Shown piece by piece: positions 10,641 to 21,802 of a stretch of 64,000 nucleotides of DNA. Origin of the DNA: Aculops lycopersici (lineage: Eukaryota; Arthropoda; Arachnida; Trombidiformes; Eriophyidae); the NCBI GenBank assembly GCA_015350385.1, contig WNKI01000002.1, positions 2,597,700 to 2,661,699 of the forward strand, written 5' to 3'. The notes beneath the pieces were generated by a model. That model worked only from the letters and a program-made list of their open reading frames with translations, was not told the DNA's origin and ran no database searches. A program made the position numbers and the translations under genes. The number at the start of each line of letters is the position of its first letter. The stretch's first letter is position 1.

Positions 10641-12692
10641 AATAAATTTTGTATAAAACTAATTGTAATTGTGCAATAATTTACTGTGTTGATGCTTTGA
10701 TTTGTCATATTTTTTGCTCTATATTTTAATCCAAATATATAGCAAAAGTCGGTATTGATAAATATAAAACTGACCACTCCAACGTAACGGCAACAGGTAG
10801 TTGCTGGTGGTGTCTTCTTTTTGCAAAAATTTCTTGCTTGTTTATTGTGTCCTCGTGAAGCTTTAGTAGGAATAAAAATCAAATATTATAAAGTCAATTA
10901 ATATAAGAAGCTTCGTGGCTTGGAAGTTAATTAAAATGACAGCCTGAGGATGTGGAGTCAAGTTCGAAAAGCGTAATGCAAGAGAGAGAAAAAAAACGAA
11001 TTATTTCACTGGACACTTGTTGATCGATTAGTATGTGTATGTCTGTGTTGTGAGTGGAAGCGGCAGTTCCTCTGTGCTGTGGCGCTGAATAAAGGCGAGG
11101 AAACCAGTGTAATCCAACGCAACTTAAGTGCAGCAGACAGACAGTGACTCAAAAATCCCTCCGATGGCCTCTCATTTCAATGCCGCAGTAACCGGCCTAT
11201 TGAGGAATCGCGCGCCCCCCATTTTGAAGACAAGCACAATGGCAATTAGCGCACAAAAAAGTCAGTGCACTTGTGCGTTCCCCTTTTTGATGCAGAGATC
11301 TCTGGAGATTTTTGAAGCGTCTATCGCTAGCCTAAATCCCAAGGCGAGAACGCCGTTGCTCTACAGCGGCCATTCCCAAAATTCACCGGTCAGTGGCGAC
11401 TTTTGGGCTGACTGCATCACACAGGCACTGCACACAAAGCGACTGGTCATCGCAATAGAAGTTTCCCATTGACTTTGCACAATCATGATTATTCCATTTG
11501 CTAACGCTGATGCTGCTTCCATGGCCGCGGCACTGACTCACGAGGCAGCCCAGTTTTCTTCGCAACTACCTGCCGGTTCGGCGAGCAGGCAGGCAGGTAG
11601 CAGGTAGTTGCTGTGGTCACTGTGCAGGTAAAACAGGTTAACTTGCGGCCCAGGGACTCGAAACTGCATCAGGTGGTTGCGCAGATTCGAATTGAGCAAC
11701 ACCAACAAGAGTCCAGTCCGTTGCAGCGTTGCGATCAACGAGGCGAAGCGCTAGCGGGTAATAAGCACAGTTAATTGAGCAGTTGCTTGCAGGTTCAGGG
11801 ATGGACACAGCGTTTCTCCTCTTGGCCCGTTCAGTTCTTTGCACAGATATATTCGGCAGCTCACCTGGCTGTCGGAGATGTTGGAAAATTTTCCGCTTGA
11901 CCAAGGGGATTGGTCGGTCCGTCGCTCGCGGTCTTGCGGATAACCTGATGCGTAATCTCAGCCGCCGCAATCTCAAGACTAGAGACTAAAGCCCAATGGC
12001 ACAGCTCACTCAAATTGTGTGCGCTATACTATATGAAGCCCGAGGACAGCTCGTTTAGTTTGCTCTGCGTTGCGTACGAGTGAATCGAGAGCAAGAGCTG
12101 TAAGTTTAGGGGCAGCGCTTACAAATATCCGTTGAGCGCAGCCGAGAGGAAAAAAGCGTCGTCGCCGCGAGCTGAAGTGTTCTTGTCAACGTTTTAAAGG
12201 CGAAGTCAGTCAGCCGCAGGCAAAAGAACTGTAGGCTGCGGCAACACACGCACCGTGTGTGACACACGCACACACAAATCTGGCCCACTAGTGACCGTCT
12301 GTCTGTGCGTGCGTTTGTGCGAGCGTAACTGGTCAGCGAGTTCCGCCTATTTCCTAGGGGTTTGCTTGTGCGCGTTGCGGGCGGGCAGTTTCGTAGGCTT
12401 CGCTATGGCAGGGTGACAGACGAGCAGACGCACGCACAGACGAACGAACCGGGCAGGCCAAAGGGAAGAAGCGAGCAACGAGAAGACGAAGCAACGAACG
12501 CAAAGCAGCCACTGGAGCGGCAGAGGCAGTGGCAAAAGTCTACACAAAAGCCAGGCAAGCGGACGGACGACCAGGCCAAGCAGAGACGACACATAGGAAA
12601 AAAGCACACGCAAATCTGAATTGAAGTTTTCTCTGTTGTGGAGAAGCAGCAGCGGCAGAAGTGGCGATAGCAAACAGCAAAAACACAACATA

Positions 12693-12742
<50 letters not shown>

Positions 12743-13745
12743 AAAAACACACATTTCATCATGGGCCATTTACAGTCCCTTCATCGTGTGTAGTCTCTCT
12801 GTCTGTCTGCCTGTATCTAGTAGTTGCTAAACCTTTACCTATACTTTGCAACAACCAACCAATCAATAACCATTTCATCAAAGGTGGCCGACCAATAAGT
12901 TGGGCTCAACATCAGAGCCGAATCACACTGCACTTTTCAACTTAAAACCCTGCTATTGATATAACTTGTATTATTGAAATCAATGATCTAATTTAATCAT
13001 AACCACCAACTATTATTGCAACTCTCACCAGCGTCAAAGTAGCCACTGCTTACTATTATTAACAATTATTTCTTGACCACATCAATCATTTGAGCCTCTC
13101 AACACAAGGAGAAACTAGGAAACTTTAAAGTTTAAACTTTGAGAAAGCCGAACCAATTAACTTGTACCCAGGGCATTGAGTCTATTGTTGATAGATTTGC
13201 AAAGATGATTCCGTCAGCTCGAACGATAACATTAGCATAATCAAACTATAGAGAGAAAGGGAGACAGAGACAGAGAGGGGAAAAATTTGTGGCACTTTAC
13301 TTGCATGTTGGCCAACTATCAGTAGCTAGTCCAATTTACATGCAAAACTTTATTGCCTACCAGAAGAGATCAATTTCAAATCAATTTTTCATGCTGATCT
13401 TATATTCAACAGTCACCATCATCATCAATGTAACAACGAAACTAGGATTCTATTTTGCCCATCATCTACAGTCTGCAAAGTATTAGCTTAATTATCAGTA
13501 TTACATACTATACTGTCTACAAGTAACTAGACACGCGAGAAGTTTACCACGCAACTATTGCTGTTTGCATGGACCACTTTCTAAAATATATTCCGTGATC
13601 ACGATTCCCCATTGTTCAAGCAAAATAATTGAATTGATCTCTTTCACTCTCTATTTATCCACCCCCTAGGAGAAACGGTACACCTGAACAAAAATTTAGA
13701 GGAAACAATAGCAAAAATTATTGGCACCCTCTTGCATCCTCAAGG
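10641..13745. promoter_or_regulatory. Shared upstream region between divergent Flamingo and AUTS2-family genes
   Basis: No coding sequence is supportable in these 3.1 kb. They separate the 5' ends of two divergent developmental genes and therefore should hold both promoters and 5' UTRs. Visible structure: a (GA)n tract at about 12700-12737, a 12-bp stem (11562-11573 with 11600-11611) around an AGGC-rich loop, and long G/C-richer mixed sequence at 11500-12600. Apparent open frames across 12347-12830 follow the GA/CT repeat and are not believed. A 5' exon of the AUTS2-family gene could lie here. Confidence 0.45.
12700..12737. repeat. (GA)n microsatellite
   Basis: Uninterrupted GA dinucleotides for about 38 bases. 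They generate spurious Arg/Glu and Ser/Leu reading frames on the two strands. GA tracts in arthropod promoters can bind GAGA-type factors, but that role is only inferred here. Confidence 0.95.
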
Positions 13746-16325
13746 ATGATCTCAGAAACCGACTCAGCGATTGGCCTAGCGGCGGCCACCTTGGGTCAGC
13801 CGCCGCTGCCGCAACCACCACATCCTAACATGACGACCACAACTACAACGACAGCAATCAGACCCTTATCGCCATCCAACAGAATCACAAATGCCAATCA
13901 CGACAATACCGAGAGCATAACATCACCCTCATCGGTGTCATCACCTACCACTAAACTATTACCACCAACGGCCAACCAAGTGCATGAGTTCCATAATAAT
14001 AGCAGTATAAAGCATGAGGTTCTCCAAATGAGAAAATCCACACCCTCACCACCAACATCAACCACCACAACAGTGCATAGTTTGAGCAAGAGTTCACCTG
14101 GTGGAAAAAGTATTAACAATAGCAACCAAACGAATAACTCCATCTCCAAGAAACGGAAGCGCTTTGATGAGACCATCATCGATGGGTTCGCTATAATGGG
14201 ATTTAAGACATGGGAAGACTTGCAAGATGAACTGAACGAGCAACACAATCAATCAGTTTTGCTGCTATCCTCAACAAACAACAATAGTACTGCCAATTTA
14301 GATAATAATAATAATAATAACAACGGAAGGAAGAAGAGCTCTAAAACCAGCTCGGCCAACTCAACAAACGCAACTACTACCTCAACTACAAGGGGAATTG
14401 AATCAAATTCATCTAGCTCATCGGCCACTACTAAGGAGTCTTCAAAGAAGAGCAGCGGCAGCAGTAAGGATAAAGCTGCTAAGAAGGCCGCGACGAAAGA
14501 TCACACTAACCATCACCCAGAGTCAAGTTCAAACACGAGTAACAACAAGGATAAATCACAAGCATCTTCACACCGCAATAAATCTAGTTCATCATCAACA
14601 TCCAGCGAGAAGACATCGCTCAAGAAGGCGCTTGAGGCCAAGGAACTAGCCGAGAGACGTCTGTCTATTTTGCAAGAGAAACTGAAGCAGGAACAGAACA
14701 AGAATAAAAATCTGCAATCGACAGATGCAGACCTGGGCAATGATAAACCAATGAGCAGCGTCGGCGGCAGTGGTAGCAATTCGCATAATCATAATAATCA
14801 TACTGCAAGCACAAACAATCATGACACCTATCAAAGTAGCAGGATCAAGAATGAGAACCTTGGTACTCATCAAACGGATAATACTAATACTAACTTGAAT
14901 AGTCAAAACAACCAGAAGCATCGTAATAATCATCAGCACCGAGCGACCTCATCAACCAACTCGACGCACCCAGACCAGTACTCTAGCTCACATCACCAAG
15001 CGCAGCACCAACAAAAGCAGCAGCAACCGTTAGCACCTCCAACATTTAATCACCATATCAAGGATGACCAGCACCAACAACCTCTTCCACAGTATATGCA
15101 GCAACCACCACAACACACGGCACCTAGGCCAAACGGTCTACTCGGCCAAGATTTACTCAAGGATCCAACAATCAATCCATACGTAGCATTTCATCACATG
15201 AACTCACATATGCAGCATCACTTTTCTCCAATGCCCAACAGTCACAATATAAAACAACCCATCAATCCTCACCAGCATCAGCAACAGCCGCCGCCACCAC
15301 CACCACCGCCACCACCACCACATCCCTACTCAAACCAGACTCCGACGCCCTTGCATCAATCGGCGTCAAGGTTACCGACCAATCCACACCAGTTTCCGAA
15401 ACATCCTGCCTATCAGCAGACGCCACCTCCACCAATGCCGGCAAGCCAGTCTTCACAAAGAATCTCATCACCACAACAAGGTCCACCAAATCACCCGCCA
15501 CCCCCAACCACACAGCAACCACCTCAACACCCATCTATGCAACATCCGCCTCAATATCCGCCGATGCCAGGTCAGCGCCCCCATCCACCTGTACCACCTC
15601 ACTTGTCTCACCATCCGCTGCTACAACAACCGAGCCTAGCTCAACAGCAGCACTATATGCCGTATCCAACGCACCACTCGCACCACTCACATCACCAGCA
15701 ATCAGTGATGACTTCCATGGGATTGGGCGGCCTTCCATCTCCGTATAACTGTCCGCCATCTATCTACATCACCGATACGATAACTAGGCAAACAAATATT
15801 ATACCACCACCCCCGCCACCTCTGGCTGCCGCCGCGGCGGTGGCAGCCGCAGCAGCTGCGGCTGCCCTGGACGCTCCACCCAGTGTCGGTGTACCTCCGT
15901 CGCCCGGAAGCCGCTACGGCGGACACCCGAGTGTCTTGCCGGCCATGCCATCGCCATACGGCGGCGGAGCCTCGGCATCAACAACACCCAACCACCCGGG
16001 CTCGTTGCACTACCCACCGATACCGAGTAGCACCGAGAGGAGTTTCATTGAGTTTGCACGCACTTACACTGGACCAAGCCAGATGGCGTCGGCATATCCT
16101 CAACTAATGGGCGCATCAAGTTCCTATCCAACACCCCCTACTTCAGTGGCTGCCACAAACCCCTACTCCCTAGACAGATGGCCAAGATGGGCTTTAGATC
16201 ATCAACGAGCCCTAAGTAGATACAATAGTCTATATCAGGCGAGCACCACACTAGCCGACAGGACCTTCTCGAGCCACACAGCTCGGCCTCCATTCCCGGC
16301 CGGCCTATTTCCGCCACCTTACTGA
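13746..16325 (+). CDS. AUTS2/Fibrosin family (Tay bridge-like) nuclear protein
   Basis: An 859-residue intronless frame. The diagnostic part is around residues 134-160: a basic KKRKR stretch followed by DETIIDGFAIMGFKTWEDLQ, which resembles the conserved IIDGFAI-S/F motif near the N terminus of AUTS2, FBRSL1 and Drosophila Tay. The rest is low complexity: Asn/Ser/Thr-rich (residues about 160-400, with a Lys/Glu helical segment near 295-320), His/Gln/Pro-rich (about 410-680), then a conserved-looking C-terminal part with YITDTITRQTNIIPPPP, a poly-Ala run and DRWPRWALDHQRALSRYNSL. Vertebrate AUTS2 works in the nucleus with a variant Polycomb complex and in neurites; the role here is inferred only from family. 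Upstream exons may exist, because family members can have longer N termini. Confidence 0.55.
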   Translation: MISETDSAIGLAAATLGQPPLPQPPHPNMTTTTTTTAIRPLSPSNRITNANHDNTESITSPSSVSSPTTKLLPPTANQVHEFHNNSSIKHEVLQMRKSTPSPPTSTTTTVHSLSKSSPGGKSINNSNQTNNSISKKRKRFDETIIDGFAIMGFKTWEDLQDELNEQHNQSVLLLSSTNNNSTANLDNNNNNNNGRKKSSKTSSANSTNATTTSTTRGIESNSSSSSATTKESSKKSSGSSKDKAAKKAATKDHTNHHPESSSNTSNNKDKSQASSHRNKSSSSSTSSEKTSLKKALEAKELAERRLSILQEKLKQEQNKNKNLQSTDADLGNDKPMSSVGGSGSNSHNHNNHTASTNNHDTYQSSRIKNENLGTHQTDNTNTNLNSQNNQKHRNNHQHRATSSTNSTHPDQYSSSHHQAQHQQKQQQPLAPPTFNHHIKDDQHQQPLPQYMQQPPQHTAPRPNGLLGQDLLKDPTINPYVAFHHMNSHMQHHFSPMPNSHNIKQPINPHQHQQQPPPPPPPPPPPHPYSNQTPTPLHQSASRLPTNPHQFPKHPAYQQTPPPPMPASQSSQRISSPQQGPPNHPPPPTTQQPPQHPSMQHPPQYPPMPGQRPHPPVPPHLSHHPLLQQPSLAQQQHYMPYPTHHSHHSHHQQSVMTSMGLGGLPSPYNCPPSIYITDTITRQTNIIPPPPPPLAAAAAVAAAAAAAALDAPPSVGVPPSPGSRYGGHPSVLPAMPSPYGGGASASTTPNHPGSLHYPPIPSSTERSFIEFARTYTGPSQMASAYPQLMGASSSYPTPPTSVAATNPYSLDRWPRWALDHQRALSRYNSLYQASTTLADRTFSSHTARPPFPAGLFPPPY

Positions 16326-16720
16326 GACTGTATTCTAAGACTAACATAGAGCACGAAGCTAAACCAGCAGGCAGTTAGATAACGTTTCTATTGAAAAGAA
16401 GAGAAGTATGAATGTATATTTCATATAATTAGTGCAACAAAATTAAAAAGCTCTGACACGCGAGAAAATGACAATAAGATATAATCAAAATAATATTAAT
16501 GGAGGAGCGATGCACTTTTACAATGTTTTTGCTTGTTTGTATATATATGTATATATATATATATATACATATATATGTTATACTTATTGCTTCTCTTTAG
16601 TGTAACGGCTCGCATCTAAAATCTGGGTTTAGATTTATACTAACACGAGTGAGCGATAACATTCAGGTATTGAAATTTCTTGCTATTATTTTAGGACAAC
16701 AAGTGTTTGTTTCTTACTTT
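16326..16720. other. Convergent 3' UTR region (AUTS2-family gene and ELOVL)
   Basis: Non-coding 395 bp between two facing genes. It holds A/T-rich 3' UTR sequence and a (TA)n tract at about 16540-16577. No other feature is seen. Confidence 0.6.
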
Positions 16721-17722
16721 CTACATTAATTTAACATTGCCGATGGACTTTCCATTAACTCTGGCTCTAAACGACTGGTTTTCGCCATTTTGTTTGAGTG
16801 AATTATTATTGGTTTCCACGGTTTGTCTTCCATTAGGTGTGACGGATGATGATTTTATTTTCTCTGTCGGGCTTCTGGTATTTGATGTTTTGCCAACGGC
16901 TCGACGTTGGTAGGCATTCCTATAGAACATGGCAAAGAGGATAAAGAAAGCAGTTGCAACTGTGGCCTGTAGGTAGGCAAATAGAATGGGAAATTTACAA
17001 TCTCGCGACATAAAAGTCTTCGCGGCATTGATCATAACAAGAACAAATTGAATCATTTGCAAGGTGGTTAGATACTTCTTCCACCAAAGATAGGCTTGAA
17101 TTTTGGGTCCAAAGGTAGTGAGAGCGTAGTACATGTACATGATGACGTGAATAAACGAGTTGATAAGTGGAAAGAATCCATTTGGACCCCCTGGTGCGAG
17201 TTTAATGCCAACCCAGCAGAAAATTGGCACAATTGAGTGATGGAATACATGCAAAAAGGTGATTTGATCCTTCTTCTTACGCAACACAAAGAAAACCGTG
17301 TCCAAGAGTTCAATTAATTTCGTTAAAAAGAATAGGTAACCAAGGAAGATGCCTCGACGGGGCGATTGACGAATGTCGCCGCCAAACTTGCTGCAACCCC
17401 AGGTGTCTAGTCCATAGTTGCTAACCCATAAGCCCTGAATAAAGAGCCACAAATTGGCTAGGGCCATGCCGACATTGTAGAACAGTAGCAACTTGTTGAG
17501 CTTGAATGGTTGGTGGTTCGTCATAAGCTTGGGGCCAAGTGAGAGGACAAAAACTAGATACACTATCACTATGGACAATATAATTGAGGGTCCACCTCTA
17601 AGCAGGTAAAACTCGTTAACTCGCTCATCGGTAACACTATCCCAGAAGCCTTGTTGCTGGTATTCGAGGTTTGATTGTGACATTGTTAGTGTATCGCTTT
17701 GATTTTCATGCAAACTTGTCAT
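16721..17722 (-). CDS. ELOVL-type very-long-chain fatty acid elongase (3-ketoacyl-CoA synthase)
   Basis: A 333-residue, intronless multi-pass membrane protein of the ELO family, which condenses malonyl-CoA with long-chain acyl-CoA in the endoplasmic reticulum. Visible hallmarks in order: LNKLLLFYNVGMA and NLWLFIQG early segments, the block KLIELLDTVFFVLRKK, the catalytic histidine box HVFHHS near residue 159, and NSFIHVIMYMYYAL in the next helix. The KLIELLDTVFFVLRKK block is closest to the ELOVL1/7 type common in arthropods. The C-terminal 60 residues are polar and lack a clear dilysine ER-retrieval signal (it ends GNVKLM). The start ATG at 17722 was kept; a second Met at residue 14 is possible. 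Confidence 0.93.
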   Translation of the reverse strand: MTSLHENQSDTLTMSQSNLEYQQQGFWDSVTDERVNEFYLLRGGPSIILSIVIVYLVFVLSLGPKLMTNHQPFKLNKLLLFYNVGMALANLWLFIQGLWVSNYGLDTWGCSKFGGDIRQSPRRGIFLGYLFFLTKLIELLDTVFFVLRKKKDQITFLHVFHHSIVPIFCWVGIKLAPGGPNGFFPLINSFIHVIMYMYYALTTFGPKIQAYLWWKKYLTTLQMIQFVLVMINAAKTFMSRDCKFPILFAYLQATVATAFFILFAMFYRNAYQRRAVGKTSNTRSPTEKIKSSSVTPNGRQTVETNNNSLKQNGENQSFRARVNGKSIGNVKLM

Positions 17723-20700
17723 CTTGTTACTTGCTTCTCAGGCGCAGGTTTAATTAGTTCTTGCGGTTGGCACTTCCGGTTATTGATCGGCTTGATTCGG
17801 TTAGTTATTATTATATATGAATATAATCTCACTATTGACTTGATCTGGTCTAGATATATGATATAACTTGCTAACTAAAGTAAGACTCTACTTCACTCTC
17901 GTTGATCGAAATGTTGAAATGTCTCAATGATTATTCTAACTCTCTCTATCTGTCGATTATGGTTGCAAATGCTCATATTTGTTTCACTAACTCTACTATT
18001 CCACTAGAGTACTAACTAACTAAATGGGGCCGACGCGCTAATGACTCGAGTGCGTTGATTACTTGAGTTACCGGTTGAGGTGATGATGGTGGTGGTGGTG
18101 GTGGCGCAGGAAAGAGTAACTCTAGATCTAGTTATCCTTTAGGCTGATGAGTATTTTCCATCAGTTTGGCTGCTCGAATGCCCAAAACACAGGGACAAAA
18201 GCGCGAGAACAATTACCGGCCAAAGCAACAGCCACCTGTGGATGGTTATATGCGTTTTCAATTTGCGCCAGTCAAACTAACAAACTATTGAACTGTGCAC
18301 AGGCAAATGGAAGAACAATAATGGTGTTGGTTAGTGTAAAAGCACGAGCTCTAGCTGGTGGCCGACAAGTTGCGCGATGGAGTTCCGATCGTTCAGGTGA
18401 TATATGGTAATGTTGGCCAGTGCGCGCGCGCGTTTATCATTACGTAAACCTCAAGTGTAACCCCAACTCTCTCCCTCTTTCTCTCTGTCTGTCTGTCTCT
18501 TTCTCTTCGCTATCAGACAAACCAACAAGCAATGTCTAGCTTGGCAGTGTCGTCTAATTGAACTCTCTAGCATCCTTCAATTGGTCGTTGTTGCTGGAGC
18601 TGAAGGCAGCAACAAGTTGTTGTTATTTGCCATTCCTGTGCTTTCTTCTAAGTTATAGTTATTATCTATCGCCAGCGTCGCCGTCGCCAGCATCGTCGGG
18701 AGTTGACCGTTGCGTCAACACTTTCGCCGCCCTCGCGCCACGCCATAGTGCAAACACCTCAACCACCAAAAGCACTCGCAACCGCCAATTTGTTGCCGCT
18801 TCTGTTGTTCTTACATAGCTCACTGACACAGCCAACCAAACAAACTCAGGTATCCGCAAAGTCCCAATTGGAGGCGCGGAATGGGAGGTTTTGGTGGTGG
18901 TGGTGGTGGTTGTTGTGGAGGTCTGCTTTGCTCAATGGACACCTTCGACTGGCTAGACTCTAGCGCAGCTTAATCCTTGCCACCTGGTGGCGGTGTTGGC
19001 GTCTTCGTTTTAGTCCTCCTCCAACAGCAACTGCAATCGATGGCGCAATCAATGGGCGGTTATAACTCACAGACTTTGTGTTGTTGTGCATTCTACTTTC
19101 GATTTGCCGTCCAGCCAGGTGACGTCAGCGGCAATAAGAATAGAGAAAGGACAACCAAACAACAGCGGCAACAGCAACAACAAAAAGTCTGCCCAACAAC
19201 CGCCCAAAAACAATCTTGAGATTTGCGGCGACAACAGTCGCGCTGGTCACAAGAGGGACACCTGTGAAATTCCGGCGAGACAAAGCACTCAAGGAGAAGA
19301 AGAAGAAGAAGCAGCAGCAGCAGCAGCGGCGCCGCTTAAACAGCACGCAACTACAATCACAATCACAATCACAATCACCGCAAACACAACCACAACCGCC
19401 GCCAGTAAGTGAGAGACGCCAACGCTCATTTTCCAATCGATGGCACCACTACTCCACGGATTGAAGCCATAAGCATTAGCGGCAGAACCAAACAGAGAGT
19501 TGGAACAGGTAGCCGAGCTAACAAGTGGTTGCTCGTTTGAGGTATATGTGTGGACAATCCAATATGAACAATATGCTTGCCGACAAAATCAGACGAGCGA
19601 GCTTTATTGTCAAGTGCTCGCCGGTTAACTCTTCAGCCGGGCGGGCGGTAGGGTAGCTAGCTGGCTGGCTGGCTGGCTGACTGACTGACTGGCGAGCTAG
19701 TGATAAACTCCATCCTCTACCATCTCGTCCCGTGTTTTTGTTGTTAGTCGGCGCCGCTACTGCTCTTTTCCAATTCAATTGCTCTCTATGGATTCGGTGA
19801 GCTTCTGTAAAGTCACTCGCAACCGACAAAAGTTCATCTCTCTCTTCATCTTACCCATCTACCGTGCCCTTTCGCAACAATCACAGCAGCAGCAGCGGTT
19901 ACCGGATGTGGTTGCCGTGCTGCTATTGCGTAACGCGATTCAACGACAACTCGGCCATCATGATGACGGCAAACTGATAAGCGCGAAGTTTGCGTCTTGC
20001 TGCCGGTGGTGCTGGTGCCGCCTTAACTCCTAGGGCCGCCGCCACATTTGGTTTTCCAGCCACAAGTGGCAACCGCTTGACCACCACCAACTGGTCAGGC
20101 TAACCACAATCCACAGATTGTTTTGTGTATTGTGTAATTGGCGAAAGCGGAGGCGACAAAAATGATTGCTTTGTGGTCGCATGTTTGGAGAGCCAACGAG
20201 TTAAAACCAAACGGAAGCAAAATGTTGTGGTGCGTTTCCTCCATAAGCAGGAGGAGACTCACTCGCCGCTAAGTGAGCCAAGCCAAGACGACGGTTGACT
20301 CAAGCAACCTGTTGTCTTAGGGGTTCGCTGGTGGCGGTTGTGCTCGCTACTTCTTTTCAAGCAAAGCGTTTTAAGGAAAAAGAGAGAAAAATCTGTTTGA
20401 ATTGCGATGGTCAAGGTAACAAACAACACACGTAGCTGATCAATCAGCTGGTTTGTTTTGTCCTCTCTGATTGGTTTTTTGGCTGTCTGGTGGCTAGGAT
20501 AGCAGTTTTGCGGCTAGCGAGTTTCGCGTTTTGACCCAACTTGACCACGAGCTCTAAGATTTTCCTCCTCTCTCCTTGAACTCAAAGAGAGAGAGACTCA
20601 ATTGTGTCCTTCAATTTGTCTAGCTTCAATTGCTGTTTTAACATTTCGTCTGCGCTGCACTAAATTCCATAGCAAGGTATAGTCGAAGTACCAGAGTTGC

Positions 20701-20940
20701 GACACAAAAATAGATCTCGTTTGGGTGACACTCGTTGGCTCTCGCCATCATACAGGAGTTTATTGGGTGGTATATAGGTGTTTCGGCGAGCTTTCGCCAA
20801 GCCACCTGTTGGTTCGAATAAATAATTGATATTTTTTTATTTGAAATTAAATTTGTCTGGATTTGTATGTGATAAAAGCGCTACTAATCGTCACTTTACA
20901 TGTGGCGAATTGTCTCGGCTGGTGCAAATTCATTCAATCA
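17723..20940. other. Gene-poor intergenic region with simple repeats
   Basis: I see no supportable gene in these 3.2 kb. It presumably includes the ELOVL promoter at its left end. It contains (TGG)n near 18083-18102, short GC alternation near 18421-18432, a GTCT-rich tract at 18480-18505, an AATCAC-type hexamer tract at 19353-19378 and a tetranucleotide GGCT/GACT tract at 19654-19692. The open frames seen at 18558-19464 are built from these repeats and were discarded. Confidence 0.5.
19651..19692. repeat. Tetranucleotide repeat (GGCT)n(GACT)n
   Basis: About four GGCT units followed by about three GACT units, flanked by AGCTAG-type words. Simple-sequence DNA only. Confidence 0.85.
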
Positions 20941-21534
20941 AGATGCTTTGATTCAAATCAACGACTTGTTGTGGCTCAAAATGATGTCACTAATTGATTG
21001 GAATTCCAAGCAAGAGGCTGGATAGGACACCAAGGTTAAGGGATTGTGGGAGATAGTAAGTCAGTTTGTTGGTGCTCATCACCGGACGACCGCAATGACA
21101 TTTATTTCAACGCTTTGATGGAGTTTCAAATGGCCGGCGTTCTGATGGGTCCAATTAGAGATCTTCAAGAACAAATCCAAGAATATACAAAACTATGTCA
21201 AGTTTGATAACAAATTAGACTAAGGGAAGCAATTGAAAATATGGATCCCGCTTAGGTTGCCCTAGTCAAGGAGGTGTCCCAGAGGATTGTGGCCTCAAAT
21301 CCACAATATTCCCACTCAACAATCATTGAGCTTCTATGGTCGCCCAACCAAAACTTCGTTAGACATGAACAATCTAGCTGAAGTTTGTCGCCGCCTTCGT
21401 TCTATTCGCCGCCGATATATACTTCAAACTATACAACTTCAAGCGTACCGTTAGATTGCAAGCAATCAAATTTGATTTGCCAGAATTTGATATTCGCCGC
21501 TTTGGTTTATGGAGCGAGATTGTTTGAACCAAAC
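20941..21534 (+). pseudogene. Decayed coding remnant, possibly a DUF4485-domain gene
   Basis: Several stretches read like protein but are broken by stops and frameshifts. One frame gives DALIQINDLLWLKMMSLIDW, then TAG, then DTKVKGLWEIVSQFV. A second frame gives SSPDDRNDIYFNALMEFQMA followed by GVLMGPIRDLQEQIQEYTKL, then TGA TAA, then in the same frame LREAIENMDPA, TAG, VALVKEVSQRIVAS. Further on, other frames give MNNLAEVCRRLRSIRRRYIL and QAIKFDLPEFDIRRFGLWSE. The block with IYFNALMEFQMAGVLMGPI loosely resembles the second half of DUF4485 domains (pattern RN-x-Y-x4-L-x4-G-x-L-x-GP-F), found in some centrosomal proteins. The family call is weak; the decay is clear. Confidence 0.35.
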
Positions 21535-21802
21535 TGATAATTGGAATGTAATAATCATCAATACAATATCTGACTATCATAATAAATAACGCACTAATAC
21601 CTGATAGCTCAAGTTGCCTGTCTCATCTCAAACTCTGTTGGTCTCGTGGTCGCGGGCGAGGGGCGTGGGCGGCTAGACAAAATCGCGCGATCTCGCGAAA
21701 AACAACCGATTATCTTGTCCCAATTTCAACGCCAATTTTTCTCATGCTAGATCCTTTAGTTAAGATACCAGAGGATGTATCTAAATTTGGTCACAACTTA
21801 AC

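Noticed and set aside
12347..12830. Several long overlapping open frames on both strands (up to 140 codons)
   Set aside because: They run through or next to the (GA)n tract and show Ser/Leu or Arg/Glu repeats and mixed composition with no domain; typical simple-sequence artefacts.
18558..19464. Open frames of 80-108 codons on both strands
   Set aside because: Built from CAG/CAA and AATCAC-type repeats; no conserved segment and no reliable start or splice context.
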